A stretch of 64,000 nt of DNA from Streptomyces longwoodensis (GCF_001514125.1 NZ_KQ948556.1:208352-272351), one strand, 5' to 3'; counted from the first letter of the stretch, positions 27,798 to 37,299 are shown. Numbers and translations are program-made. The notes: a model not told the origin generated them from the sequence alone.

Positions 27798-30443
27798 GTG
27801 TCAGCACCGAACCGTACCCGCAAGAGACGATGGCTCACGCTCTGCGCCGTCACCGCATCCGCCGCCTGCGTGGCGCTCCCCGCGGGAGCCGTACCCGGCG
27901 GCCACCCCGACCCCTTCGGGCCGCGCACCCTCGACCGCCTGGCCGCCGCACGCGAACAGTCGATCGGCACGGTGAACCCCGGCCTGGCCGCCGAGGACGA
28001 CGACGGCAACGAGGCGGACGAGATCGCCGAGGGGGCGGACCAGTACGCCGAGGCCCGCACCTCGCCCGGCATCGTCGCGCCGGGGGCGTACGGCGCCGCC
28101 TGGCGCGACCTGACCGCCCTGCCCCGCACGAAGGGCAGTTGGCGGCACGTCACCGGCCTGCCGTACGACTCCGACGACCCGCGCTACCGCGACATCGACT
28201 CCAACTCCAGCGGCGGCGCGGGCCGGGTGACCGGCCGCATGGCCGCGATGGCGGCGGACGACGACGGCTACCTGTACGCGGGCAGCGCCGGTGGCGGCGT
28301 CTGGCGCTCCCGCACCGGCGGCGGCTACTGGCAGCCCCTCAGCGACCGGCTCCCCTCCCAGTCCACGGGCGCGCTCGCGCTGGACGGCGCCGGCCGGCTG
28401 TGGCTGGGCACCGGCGAGGCGACCACCAACGCGGACGCCTACCTCGGCAGCGGCGTCTACGTCCTGTCCCACCCGCACCACGGCACGTTCACCACGCGCG
28501 ACCGCGTCGGCGGCAAGGAGCTGGAGTCCACCACGATCCACCAACTCCGCTTCGGCGGCGGCCGGGTGTGGGCGGCGACCAGCGAGGGCGTGTGGAGCCA
28601 CTCCACGGCCAAGCTCTCCGGCCCCTGGACGCTGGAGTTCGCGCCCAACCCCGACTACCTGCCGGGCGGCGCGAAGGCGGACGACGAGTCGGCCGCGTAC
28701 AAGAACCTCACCAACGACATCGCGATCGACCCGAAGGACCCGCACAAGGTCGTGCTCGCGGTCGGCTGGCGCAGCGGCGACGACTACAACGGCTTCTACA
28801 CCAAGGTGCGCGGCACCTGGACCCGGATCACCAGCGGCATGGGCGACCTGCCCACGGACGCGGAGGGCGTCGGCAACGTCACCTTCGCCCGCTCCGCCGA
28901 CGGCTCGCGCTACTACGCGATCGACCAGTCGCCGGAACAGCTCAACACCAACCCCGACAGCGCCCTGGAGGGCGTCTTCGTCTCGGCGACCGGCTCCCCG
29001 ACGGGCCCGTGGACGAAGATCGCGGACCACAAGGCCCTCGCGGCCGGCGGCTCCGCGCTCACCGAGCCGGGTTACATGCCGGGCATCCAGGCCTGGTACA
29101 ACCAGTTCCTCACCGTCGACCCGAGCGACCCGAAGCACGTCTACGCGGGCCTGGAGGAGGTCTTCGAGACGAGGAACGGCGGCACCACCTGGTCCGCCGT
29201 GGGCCCGTACTGGAACTTCGGCTTCCCCTGCTGGAGCATCGACCCGTCCCGCCAGACCGGCGCCTGCCACCAGACGACCCACCCCGACCAGCACGGTGTG
29301 GCGATCGGCCGCTACCACGGCCGCAGTTGGCTGTACGTGGGCAACGACGGCGGCGCCTACCGCCGCCCGTTGGACGGCACCCAGGACGCCTCGGGCCACG
29401 CCACCGACTGGACGTCCCTGAACGACGGCACGATCGACACCCTCCAGTACTACTCGGTGGGCGTGGGCAAGGACCGCGACAACGGCGGCCTCGCGATCAC
29501 CGGCGGCCTCCAGGACAACGGCCAGTCCATCCTGCGCGGCCACGACCGCGTCATGGGCTCCAACTTCGGCGGCGACGGCGCCGACACCCTGACGGACCCG
29601 CAGAACGGCTGCAACATCGCCCAGGAGTACGTCTACCTGGCGGTCCAGGTGACACAGAACTGCGCGCGAAACGACGGCAGCTGGACCACGGACCCCTCAA
29701 AGGCGACGTCCTACAACGTGGCCCCACCGGACAACGCCACCAGCGAGGCCCGCTTCGTGGCCCCCCTGGCCGCGGACACCGCCGACGGCGCGACATGGAT
29801 CGCGGGCGGCCGCCACGTCTGGGTCCAGACCCACGGCTACGCCATCCGCAGCGGCACGGAGTGGAAGAACGTCCACGACCTGGGCGCCGGCCGCGCGGCG
29901 ACGGCCGTGGCGGCCTCGAACGGCCGTGTCTACGCGGCCTGGTGCGGCCCCTGCAACAACCAGGGCTTCGCCCGGGGCATCGCCGTGGGCAACGAGGACG
30001 GCACGGGCTGGCACGACCTCACCCTCCCGACCGACGCCACGATCCCCAACCGCTACCTCAGCGGCTTCGCCGTGGACCCGAGGAACGCGAACCACGTGAT
30101 CCTGGCGGTCAACGGCTTCTCCCGCCACTGGACGGAGGGCCCGGGAGCGGGAGTGGGCCACGTCTTCGAGTCGAAGGACGGCGGCACGACGTGGAAGGAC
30201 ATCTCCACGACCCTCCCCGACGTCCCGACGAACGCGGCCCTGCTGACCCCGAACGGCGGCCTGGCGGTGGCCACGGACCTGGGAGTGGTCTACCGGGCCC
30301 CGCACCACACGACTTGGCAACGCGCAGGCACGCTCCCGGCCACGGCAGTACTCCAACTCAAACTGAGCCCGAACGGCAAAACCCTGTACGCGGCGACGCA
30401 CGGCCGGGGGATCTGGTCGGTGGGGGTGGGGGAGCTGGGCTGA
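27798..30443 (+). CDS. Secreted BNR/sialidase-type beta-propeller protein
   Basis: A protein of 881 residues from the GTG at 27798 (GGGAGGA site). Signal peptide about 1-35 (RKRRWLTLCAVTASAACVALPAGA). The rest is built of repeated propeller blades with Asp-box-like signatures: GTTWSAVGP, SKDGGTTWKDIST, GGVWRSRTGG. The overall pattern fits exo-sialidase/VPS10-like or WD40-like glycoside-hydrolase family 74 folds. No catalytic residues can be assigned with confidence, so binding or xyloglucan/oligosaccharide hydrolysis are both open. It is extracellular. Confidence 0.85.
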   Translation: MSAPNRTRKRRWLTLCAVTASAACVALPAGAVPGGHPDPFGPRTLDRLAAAREQSIGTVNPGLAAEDDDGNEADEIAEGADQYAEARTSPGIVAPGAYGAAWRDLTALPRTKGSWRHVTGLPYDSDDPRYRDIDSNSSGGAGRVTGRMAAMAADDDGYLYAGSAGGGVWRSRTGGGYWQPLSDRLPSQSTGALALDGAGRLWLGTGEATTNADAYLGSGVYVLSHPHHGTFTTRDRVGGKELESTTIHQLRFGGGRVWAATSEGVWSHSTAKLSGPWTLEFAPNPDYLPGGAKADDESAAYKNLTNDIAIDPKDPHKVVLAVGWRSGDDYNGFYTKVRGTWTRITSGMGDLPTDAEGVGNVTFARSADGSRYYAIDQSPEQLNTNPDSALEGVFVSATGSPTGPWTKIADHKALAAGGSALTEPGYMPGIQAWYNQFLTVDPSDPKHVYAGLEEVFETRNGGTTWSAVGPYWNFGFPCWSIDPSRQTGACHQTTHPDQHGVAIGRYHGRSWLYVGNDGGAYRRPLDGTQDASGHATDWTSLNDGTIDTLQYYSVGVGKDRDNGGLAITGGLQDNGQSILRGHDRVMGSNFGGDGADTLTDPQNGCNIAQEYVYLAVQVTQNCARNDGSWTTDPSKATSYNVAPPDNATSEARFVAPLAADTADGATWIAGGRHVWVQTHGYAIRSGTEWKNVHDLGAGRAATAVAASNGRVYAAWCGPCNNQGFARGIAVGNEDGTGWHDLTLPTDATIPNRYLSGFAVDPRNANHVILAVNGFSRHWTEGPGAGVGHVFESKDGGTTWKDISTTLPDVPTNAALLTPNGGLAVATDLGVVYRAPHHTTWQRAGTLPATAVLQLKLSPNGKTLYAATHGRGIWSVGVGELG

Positions 30444-30505
30444 ACGACTGGCCTTCAGCGGGGATGCAGATCCCGGCTGAAGGCCGGCCGAGGGATCATG
30501 ACTTC

Positions 30506-30817
30506 ATGGACCTCACCAACCCGTTGCCACTCCTGGACGAGGCGGTGGCAGCCCTGAAGGCCCCCCTCACGGAGGAGGACCGCAGCCAGGGCTGGACGGA
30601 CGACCTCCGCAGAGAGATCCAGGAGGAAATCTCCCTGAGCCGCTCAGCCCTACGCCGCCACGGCCTGAGCACGGCCCGCTACTTGCGCCCGCGCTGGGAG
30701 GAGTGGCTGGACAGGGAGGGCGTGCGGCCGGGGAGGTTGCGGACCTTGGTGGCGGAGGTCCAGGGATGCCTGAAGACGGCGGCAGGCTCGGTCTGGCCGC
30801 CGTGGCATCACAACTAA
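30506..30817 (+). CDS. Hypothetical protein, 103 residues
   Basis: From an ATG at 30506 with AGGGA upstream. It is soluble and mostly helical, Arg/Leu-rich (DDLRREIQEEISLSRSALRRHGLS, then RPRWEEWLDREGVRPGRLRTLVAEVQGCLKTA). No known domain is recognised. Its start is 62 bp after the propeller stop, with a weak spacing for co-transcription. Confidence 0.6.
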   Translation: MDLTNPLPLLDEAVAALKAPLTEEDRSQGWTDDLRREIQEEISLSRSALRRHGLSTARYLRPRWEEWLDREGVRPGRLRTLVAEVQGCLKTAAGSVWPPWHHN

Positions 30818-30899
30818 GTCACTTTCTCCACCAGTCCCTCACATGTGATGGACAGGTCCAGATAGTTTCGCCCCTCAAGTACTTCACCAGGGGGGTCCT

Positions 30900-31418
30900 G
30901 TGAGCTACTACCAGCCGCAACCACCGTTCCAGCCACCACCCGTCCCACCGATGCACCGCCCGGCCCCCAAGTGGGCCCGCAAGCGCTTCGTACTGCCGGC
31001 CCTGGGTGTGGCGTTCCTCGTCGGAGTCGGCGCGGGGGCCGCCGACAACCAAAAACCGAACGAGACAAAGACGGTCGCCAACACCAAGACCGAACCGACT
31101 CCCACCGTCACGGCAACGGTCACCGCAACGGCCACGGTGACCCAGACAGCCGAGCCCACACCGGCACCGACGGTGACCAAGACGGTCAAGGTAAAGGTGA
31201 CGGTCACGGCCCACGCCCCGACCAGGAGCTCAACGGGCGGCGGCAGTTCAACGTCCGGCGGCTCATCGTCCACCGGCGGCGACTCCAACTCGTCGGACGA
31301 CTCGAACTCCGCGGGCGGCGGCGCAACGGCCATGTGCAACGACGGCACGTACTCCTACGCAGCCCACCACCAGGGAGCCTGCTCGCACCACGGCGGGGTG
31401 GCGATCTTCTACCGCTAG
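30900..31418 (+). CDS. DUF3761 cell-surface protein
   Basis: A protein of 172 residues from a GTG at 30900. A Pro-rich cytoplasmic leader (1-30) is followed by one membrane helix (about 31-52), then about 85 residues of Thr/Val- and Ser/Gly-rich stalk, and a C-terminal DUF3761 domain with CNDGTYSYAAHHQGACSHHGGVA, whose two Cys and several His are conserved in the family. The function is unknown. It is the last gene of conserved chromosomal character before the accessory region. Confidence 0.85.
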   Translation: MSYYQPQPPFQPPPVPPMHRPAPKWARKRFVLPALGVAFLVGVGAGAADNQKPNETKTVANTKTEPTPTVTATVTATATVTQTAEPTPAPTVTKTVKVKVTVTAHAPTRSSTGGGSSTSGGSSSTGGDSNSSDDSNSAGGGATAMCNDGTYSYAAHHQGACSHHGGVAIFYR

Positions 31419-32268
31419 CGAACGCCCGCTGCCGCCCGCACGCGACTCCGGAGGGCGCTTGTGACGTTGACGTTTGTGCTGGTCGCGAGCACTGCACGGC
31501 AGTTGCAGACGATTCCCGTCCACGAACAGTCCACAGGAACATGCGCGGGCTCACCCACAGCCTTCGTGGGTCGGCGCGCCATGGCCTACCTGGACACCAA
31601 CACGTATCTGACCGGAGGGGCCGTCGATGACGCGGAGGGGGCGGCTCTGCCACTGACCCGTCACGGCGGCGACTGGAACTGTATGGACCACCGCCCATAC
31701 GCGGCCATCTCGGCGGACCGGTCCTGCACCGCAGCCACTGACGCGTTCGGTACCAGACCCTGTTCTCCGGAATGACTCGGCAGCAACTCAACGACCTCAC
31801 CGAGCCTCTGTCGTCAGACGGCGACGCCAAGGGGTCACCTGCGACGCTCGTAGATCATTCAGGGAGCAGTACTTGGCGAACCTGTCGCCTAAAATGTCAA
31901 GATCGGTCAACTCCTGTCAGTGGTACGGGATTTGTACGATGCCCATCTCGTCGGACGGTTATAGTCGCGGTGAGCGTGGTGCAAGGCAGCATCGTGACGT
32001 ACGGGACCAGGAACAGTCCTGGGGGCTCCTGATTCCTCATGGTTGTGGATCGGGGGCTGTCGCTGGCGCGGATGGTACTCCCCATGGGGTCTGATTCTGG
32101 GTCGATGCGGCAACCGCTTCCGAAGCCGTTGACGTACGACGTGGCGCGCGGCATTGAAGCACTCCGCGCCCGCTGCTCTCGAAAGTGACCTTCGTTTCGA
32201 GGAGCGCGGAAGGGCCCTCGGCAACGGTGCCGGGGAAAACCCACGCGTGCTTGCGGAGTTGATAGCCT
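31419..32268. other. Gene-poor junction with transposase-like fragment
   Basis: This 850-bp stretch has no intact gene that I can support. Around 31755-31830 the plus strand reads VRYQTLFSGMTRQQLNDL, which resembles the N terminus of IS5-type transposases (RYQTxFSxMTxxQL), then runs out without a transposase body. Further on, 32104-32187 reads a 27-residue peptide, MRQPLPKPLTYDVARGIEAL..., of unknown meaning. GC content falls and stop density rises, marking the left edge of the accessory region. Confidence 0.45.
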
Positions 32269-32961
32269 ATGGTCGCCGAGTCCAGCGCTGCCCCCCTGCG
32301 TCTCTATTTCGTTGACGATGGAGGCAACGCCCGTACGACGGTCTGCTTCGCATCCTTGGGTATCGATCTCGCGCAGGTTGACACCGCGAACCAAAAATGG
32401 CGAGATTTTCGCGCCGAGCTGGATGCAGATGCACGGCTGGAGATCCCGGCAGACTCCTCTCTTCACTCGGTGAAACTCGTGGGCGCTCGTGGGCGCCACG
32501 TTCACCGTTCACGTAGCACTGACCGTGCGACGCATCGCCGGCACTGCCAGGAAGTCATCCTGCGCGGGCTGCGAACGATCGCCGCGGTACCTGGCGTGCG
32601 CGTGCGTGCTGTCTATCGAGAGACGGATAACTACGGGCGCGACCGGCCTGCCCTCTACGCCGCGCTGCTGCGTCAACTTAACGCTGAGCTCGCCAAATCG
32701 GGCATCCATGGGGTGGTCATCGTCGATGGCGATGGTACTGAAGGCGCCCTTCGACGGGCCCATCGAGCCCTCTCGGACGAAAGTCGCCACATCATCGGCG
32801 ACCCGGTGTTCCGGCCTGCACGCAACTTGGGCCTGCTTCAGGGCGCAGACATGTTGGCGTACTCGGCCTACCAGTCCATCGCAAAGCGTCCGTCTCGCGC
32901 GTTCATGTGGCACTGGTTCGGTTCCACGTTCCCGGGTGCCCACGGGCCCAGTGCACTGTGA
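32269..32961 (+). CDS. DUF3800 domain protein
   Basis: A protein of 230 residues. DUF3800 (RNase H-like fold) signs: YFVDDGGNA at the N terminus for the first acidic residues, VIVDGDG in the middle, and GLLQGADMLAYSAYQSIAKRPS at the end, the conserved (Q/L)xADxxAY segment. Members occur next to phage-defence and mobile genes; nuclease activity has been suggested for the family but not shown for this group. Codon use has lower GC at third positions than the genes to the left. It is separated from the next gene by two strong hairpins. Confidence 0.8.
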   Translation: MVAESSAAPLRLYFVDDGGNARTTVCFASLGIDLAQVDTANQKWRDFRAELDADARLEIPADSSLHSVKLVGARGRHVHRSRSTDRATHRRHCQEVILRGLRTIAAVPGVRVRAVYRETDNYGRDRPALYAALLRQLNAELAKSGIHGVVIVDGDGTEGALRRAHRALSDESRHIIGDPVFRPARNLGLLQGADMLAYSAYQSIAKRPSRAFMWHWFGSTFPGAHGPSAL

Positions 32962-32984
32962 GTTGAGCGAGGCAGAGGCGGGGA

Positions 32985-33049
32985 CTGGGCCCCGAACGAA
33001 GCCGGGGCCCAGCCGGGCCGGACCTGGATCCCGCGCGAAGCGGGCCAGG
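32985..33049. terminator. Two tandem hairpins between the DUF3800 gene and the 755-aa gene
   Basis: The first, CTGGGCCCCG / CGGGGCCCAG (32985-33012), has a perfect 10-bp stem with an 8-base loop. The second (33023-33049) pairs CCTGG-TCCCGC with GCGGG-CCAGG around GCGAA. They probably end DUF3800 transcription, or form a leader structure for the following gene, whose ribosome site follows 30 bp later. Confidence 0.7.
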
Positions 33050-33096
33050 ACCGCGAACCTAGTCTTCCACACCGACCACCCAAGAGGAGGCATTCA

Positions 33097-35364
33097 ATGC
33101 CTGGATACGAGACTGGCGCACCCATCACTGTTGACTGGCGTAACCAGCAGATCGAGGTATCCACCGTCGACCACGAACTGCCTGATGCGTCCGCCGTGGA
33201 CGACCGCAACAAGTTGGTCAAGGCCGGCATGAATGCTCAGTTGGCGTCGTTGCCGGAGGATGCATGGCATGCGGTGGCTCGGGCCGCTGTGACGCCTGCG
33301 ACCGTCGCCCTCCAGCTGCGTGAGGCGCATGATGCCAACGCTAGCTTGCTCTTGGAGGAGCATGTGGATGGCGCGACCCTGCGGTCGGTTCATTCCAGGG
33401 TGTGGTTGTCCGAGCTGTTCCCAGCCATTCAGCCGCGGACGGGGCAGGAACTTCTGGCTGTCGACGATCCGCAGGTGCTGGGCATGGCCGAGGATGACAA
33501 TCCGCAGGCAATCCTCCGATACCGGTACGAAAGCGTCAATCACCTTAAACGCCACGTTCGGCAGACCATCACGGCAACGCTGTACCGGAACTCCTACGAG
33601 GAATCTATCCTCTCCAGGCGGGTCACACGCGCCCTGATCGCGCATCCGATCATCTATGACTTTGACGATGGCACGGAGTCAGTTTTCGGCCTTGTCGTAC
33701 GCGACGGTATCACTCGCTTGGCTAGCGCATGGAAAGTGTTGGCCGGGCCCGATAGTGATCCAGAGGAGGCAGCCAATCTGGCCGTGAATACCCTCCTTGC
33801 GCAGTATCAGATTTCTGCTAGCGAGCCAGCCAAGCCGCTCACCCAGCGGATGGCATTGGGGCGGCAGAATAGGCGCAAGCAGCTTCGTGAAGAGTTCAAT
33901 AAAGAGATCGCCAATGCAGGGGAGGGTAATCCACCGTCCCTGCGGGCCATCCAGATTGCCCAGTCATACCAGGTGCCATCGCATGTAACGGTCGGCGTCC
34001 AGGCTCACGAGCGCACTGCCTTGCCAGTGGAGGACGTGTTCGACGACGCCCTACGATCGATCCTCGCGTCCGTTCACGTCGAGTTCAAGCCGTGGGACAC
34101 TGCCGCCCAAAACGTCGAGGTTGCTGCCCGCGCACTCAAGCGCGTTCTCCACGGTAGCACCGGAAGCACGGTCGAAGATGGGCTGCATGCGGTGTACGAA
34201 CTGGCCGTCGGCCTCCGGCGAGCTTCGGATACTCCCAATGTGTATGGGAATCATGATATCCCTGGCAACGGATTGTGGCGTGCAGTCCAATTGCTGCACA
34301 CCCTGACTCGGCCGGCAACCTTCGAGGAGTTGAGGAGCAGGGCCAAGGAGATTAAAGGCGACCGGCGGATGACTGACAAAGGTTACGCCGGGCTGCTCGG
34401 CCCTATCGTTGATCACCCCTGGCGGTCCAGTAAGAAGTCAGCAGCACAGCAGGCGCGCAACGCCTGGAGCAATGGAGGTGTCCTCTTCAAGGAAGTGCTG
34501 GCGGACGGTTGGGCCCCGATGGTGACCAACGACTTCACTACCCTGATCAAGCCGGCGCTTGAAGGTAGCCGTGAGGCCCGTCTGACACTTGCCTTGGCTG
34601 GCGGTACGGCTCTGATTGCCGATAAATTGCTGACCAGGAACGTAGGTTCGTCCGTCAGTCGGACCAGGGCACCCGGCAAAGTTCCATTCCGTGCTGACGT
34701 GCACAAGATCGTCGAAGGTCTAGCTCGGAAGGGCAATGAGCTGGGATTGTGGACGCTGGCCTTGGCGGCGCAGCGCTTTGAGGACGGTCGACTCCCTCGA
34801 AACTCGGGCACAAGGCAGCAGCTTGGGTTGCCTAACGACCAGGCTCTTGAGGGAGACGACGAGTACCAGCATCTTGTGGTCGATCTAAATGCCCCCGACC
34901 ACATTCTTCGGGATAATGGCAAGCCAGTCCTGTTGCTGGAGTGGGACGTGGCCGTCGCTTCAGACCCGGAGCGCGCCCGCCAGGTGCTCGAGCCGGCAGA
35001 ATCTGACGGTGAGGACGGACGGGTAGATGAGGACACGGATGCGAACGGTGGATCTGACGCGTTCAAGCCCTCGACGATTGGGAACGACGACGGACGGCAA
35101 GAAGATCCGTCGGACGCGGTTGCGGACACCGAAATGCCAGTAGAGCAGCAAATCCAGGAGGGTCGCCGGGTGCTAACCAACTGCCTGGCAGACGCAAAGA
35201 CGTCGGTCGACGAGTTGGAGAAGCTGGGCCAGGCGGTGACTTATCCTCCCTTGTTTGGCCCGGCCGAGGCCTGGAATGATCTCAGGGACACTGCCCTTCA
35301 TGTCCTCAACACACTTCAAAATCATGAAGGAGACTACGTGACCGACAGAGCCGAGGAATACTGA
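33097..35364 (+). CDS. Unrecognised 755-residue protein, possible ParB-like N-terminal domain
   Basis: From an ATG with a very strong GAGGAGG site. No signal peptide or membrane helix is seen. Residues about 150-250 read IIYDFDDGTESVFGLVVRDGITRLASAWKVL in sections, faintly like the (V/I)xDGxxRLxAA motif of ParB/Srx domains. The middle is long and helical. The last 120 residues are acidic (EDGRVDEDTDANGGSD...). Average GC is clearly below that of the core genes, pointing to transfer. Partner of the DUF3800 gene by proximity. I do not recognise the family. Confidence 0.7.
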   Translation: MPGYETGAPITVDWRNQQIEVSTVDHELPDASAVDDRNKLVKAGMNAQLASLPEDAWHAVARAAVTPATVALQLREAHDANASLLLEEHVDGATLRSVHSRVWLSELFPAIQPRTGQELLAVDDPQVLGMAEDDNPQAILRYRYESVNHLKRHVRQTITATLYRNSYEESILSRRVTRALIAHPIIYDFDDGTESVFGLVVRDGITRLASAWKVLAGPDSDPEEAANLAVNTLLAQYQISASEPAKPLTQRMALGRQNRRKQLREEFNKEIANAGEGNPPSLRAIQIAQSYQVPSHVTVGVQAHERTALPVEDVFDDALRSILASVHVEFKPWDTAAQNVEVAARALKRVLHGSTGSTVEDGLHAVYELAVGLRRASDTPNVYGNHDIPGNGLWRAVQLLHTLTRPATFEELRSRAKEIKGDRRMTDKGYAGLLGPIVDHPWRSSKKSAAQQARNAWSNGGVLFKEVLADGWAPMVTNDFTTLIKPALEGSREARLTLALAGGTALIADKLLTRNVGSSVSRTRAPGKVPFRADVHKIVEGLARKGNELGLWTLALAAQRFEDGRLPRNSGTRQQLGLPNDQALEGDDEYQHLVVDLNAPDHILRDNGKPVLLLEWDVAVASDPERARQVLEPAESDGEDGRVDEDTDANGGSDAFKPSTIGNDDGRQEDPSDAVADTEMPVEQQIQEGRRVLTNCLADAKTSVDELEKLGQAVTYPPLFGPAEAWNDLRDTALHVLNTLQNHEGDYVTDRAEEY

Positions 35365-35940
35365 AGCGTGTGACTTGGTCGTAAGCAGCTTCGCTGCAAT
35401 CGGCTTGTTTGGCGGATACGGGCGACCTTCCGAAGCCTACTGCATGGCGCGTGCATGCTGCATAGCCCACTCAGTGATGCGGAAGTTGCCCAGTTCTGGG
35501 ACAAAGCTCGGTCTTCCGGGGTGATTCGAGAGCCCCACCCGAGGGTGGCTGGTCTATGAAGCGTGTGTGAGATCGCGGGGCTCCCTTTCTCCACCCACGT
35601 GATCTGTGAAAGCTATCGAGGAGGGTGGGAGCCAGAGAGACTGACTCCCACCCGCTTACGCTGGTATCAACTTTGGCTAGACCGCGCTCTCGGGGACCTG
35701 ACCGGCGATCTCCCCGGCGCGGGAGTCGAACCTGCGCACACGTCCTTCTGGAGAGCCCTGCGACTCGCCGCGCTTTGCCTGGTGACCAAGGCTGCAACTG
35801 GTCAGTTGCTAATGAACTGTCCGTAGGTGGCCCACAGCTACAAGAGGGTATGCCACGTCTGTTGCTATGGCAGCTTTGTAGTGCAACTTTCTCGGCCGCG
35901 GCAGGGCAGGCGCTCAGCCTCACTTACAAATGCCCCGGGC
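35365..35940. other. Gap with decayed gene fragment, hairpins and a tRNA-like 3' end
   Basis: Three things are visible. A small hairpin, GCAGC-TTC-GCTGC (35385-35397), lies just after the previous gene. The plus strand at 35374-35558 reads a plausible protein fragment only if one frameshift near 35450 is allowed (VVSSFAAIGLFGGYGRPSEAY.. then LHSPLSDAEVAQFWDKARSS..). A very strong inverted repeat, GGGTGGGAG / CTCCCACCC (35623-35631 and 35645-35653), follows. The tRNA-like element is listed separately. Confidence 0.45.
35710..35757 (-). other. tRNA 3'-end-like sequence (possible attachment-site remnant)
   Basis: The minus strand reads GCAGG-TTCGACT-CCCGC followed by GCCGGGG and A, in the order of a T arm, acceptor strand and discriminator base, with one A:C mismatch in the T stem. 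No matching 5' acceptor (CCCCGGC) or good D arm is found upstream, so it is not a working tRNA. It could be the duplicated 3' end left by an integrating element. Confidence 0.25.
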
Positions 35941-37299
35941 TCATACCGATGTCGCTACAGCCGAATCGAAGGCGTCAACCTCTCTGCCGGGCCACGCGAG
36001 TGTGATGCCCACGCGGCGGCACAGCTCGATCCACCTTGCCTCGCTCGGCTGATACTCGACCCACAACACGGCATGCACCTTTGGTGCTCGCTCGCGGAGC
36101 CTGTCGTGGTAGTCGAGAAGCTGCCCCAGCCCGGTGCGCAACTGTCGCGTCTCGTTCGCTGCGGTTAGGGATTTGACCTCGCAGACCGTCAGATTGCCGG
36201 CCGAATCGCGCCAGGCAAGATCGAAATCGGGGTCTGTTGCACGTGGTGACAGGGCCTCCAGGCCGTGGGCAGCTACTGCGGCTGCCAACGCATTCTGGAG
36301 ATGCCTGTGGGCGCGAAGGTTCCGCTCAGTTAGTCCCGAATCGGGAGTTCCCGGCTGTGCTGGCACTGGCTGGACCGATTCATCGGCGGGATGATATCCG
36401 GAGCCTACGGGCACGGTGGGTGGCTGCTTGGTGGAACCGACAGGTATGAGGTGGAAGCGGATTACCTGACGTAGAGGGCCTCCACCTGTCTCAGGTGCTC
36501 GTGAGTACGAGTAGGGAGAAGCTGGATCCAACGCGAACTCACCCACGTAACGAACGATGCCACGTGACCCCTCGAACAGACGGAGCCTGAGCCCGAGTTG
36601 AACGTGGTCGCGGACCGATCTATTACCCAGGCTGTCGAACGTTTGGGGGCCTTTTTGGCCGTCCCCCGTGTAGTGGAACGAGCCATCCTCTGCCCACTCG
36701 TCGTAGTAGCCGTGCTGATGACCGGTGTTGGGGTCAGTGAAAATCAGAACGTTGTCATTGCGCGCTGACTTGCAGATACCTCCCTGCCGGCTTCCCCCGT
36801 AGCGATCGTGGAGCTCCACACGACGAATGGTGTCCCCGGGGTTGAGATGCCAGGAAATCCGATCAGGCTTGTCCAGTCGTGCTTTGCTGAACGCTTCTTC
36901 GAACGCTTCCCACTGGACCTCATTGAGGCGATGTGGATTACCCGCGAAGAGCGTCCGCAGAGTGGTAGTGCCGTCGAAACGGTCGTCTGTCGTGAACTGA
37001 GCGCGCGGAACGGGAGCGTCGAGCCACTCGTCGATTTCGAGTGGCACGTACCAGCGAGGTCCCGGATCCTCTTGCCAGTAGTCGTTCGAAGCTGACTCGC
37101 GGAAGAATGGCACGCCAGTGATACGCCCACGTCCAACCAACCCCCCTTGGGGGCCGGTGAGCCACATGACAAAGTGATCGTCAGTCGCAAGCTCCGATCG
37201 ATACCTGGCAACGCTCCATGACTCCAACTCTTCTCCACCGCGCCGGAGCGCGTCGAGGTCGAAGATGTCGGGATTACAGGTTAGGAGCCAGAAAGCCAT
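35941..37299 (-). CDS. Predicted modification-dependent restriction enzyme: EVE + ScoMcrA-like SRA + PD-(D/E)XK
   Basis: A protein of 452 residues. Residues 1-145 look like an EVE/PUA-type module (MAFWLLTCNPDIFDL, then FVMWLTGPQGGLVGRGRITG), known to bind modified bases. Residues about 165-280 (ELHDRYGGSRQGGICKSARN, then LIFTDPNTGHQHGYYDEWAEDG and VRYVGEF) match the SRA-like domain seen in ScoMcrA-type enzymes. The C terminus has the nuclease core Asp360 then Glu374-x-Lys376 (DFDLAW..VCEVKS). Expected action is cutting of foreign DNA carrying modified cytosine or a similar mark, a type IV restriction role. It is placed immediately beside BREX on the opposite strand. GC content is lower than in core genes. 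Confidence 0.82.
   Translation of the reverse strand: MAFWLLTCNPDIFDLDALRRGGEELESWSVARYRSELATDDHFVMWLTGPQGGLVGRGRITGVPFFRESASNDYWQEDPGPRWYVPLEIDEWLDAPVPRAQFTTDDRFDGTTTLRTLFAGNPHRLNEVQWEAFEEAFSKARLDKPDRISWHLNPGDTIRRVELHDRYGGSRQGGICKSARNDNVLIFTDPNTGHQHGYYDEWAEDGSFHYTGDGQKGPQTFDSLGNRSVRDHVQLGLRLRLFEGSRGIVRYVGEFALDPASPYSYSRAPETGGGPLRQVIRFHLIPVGSTKQPPTVPVGSGYHPADESVQPVPAQPGTPDSGLTERNLRAHRHLQNALAAAVAAHGLEALSPRATDPDFDLAWRDSAGNLTVCEVKSLTAANETRQLRTGLGQLLDYHDRLRERAPKVHAVLWVEYQPSEARWIELCRRVGITLAWPGREVDAFDSAVATSV

Noticed and set aside
31461..31775. A possible 104-aa gene
   Set aside because: It has no convincing ribosome site, odd composition, and overlaps the transposase-like fragment in another frame.
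31772..32032. A possible 86-aa gene after the transposase-like start
   Set aside because: Only the first 20 residues look like a transposase; the remainder shows no domain and normal codon bias is lost.
35710..35757. A functional tRNA gene
   Set aside because: No matching 5' acceptor strand, D arm or clean anticodon stem could be drawn.
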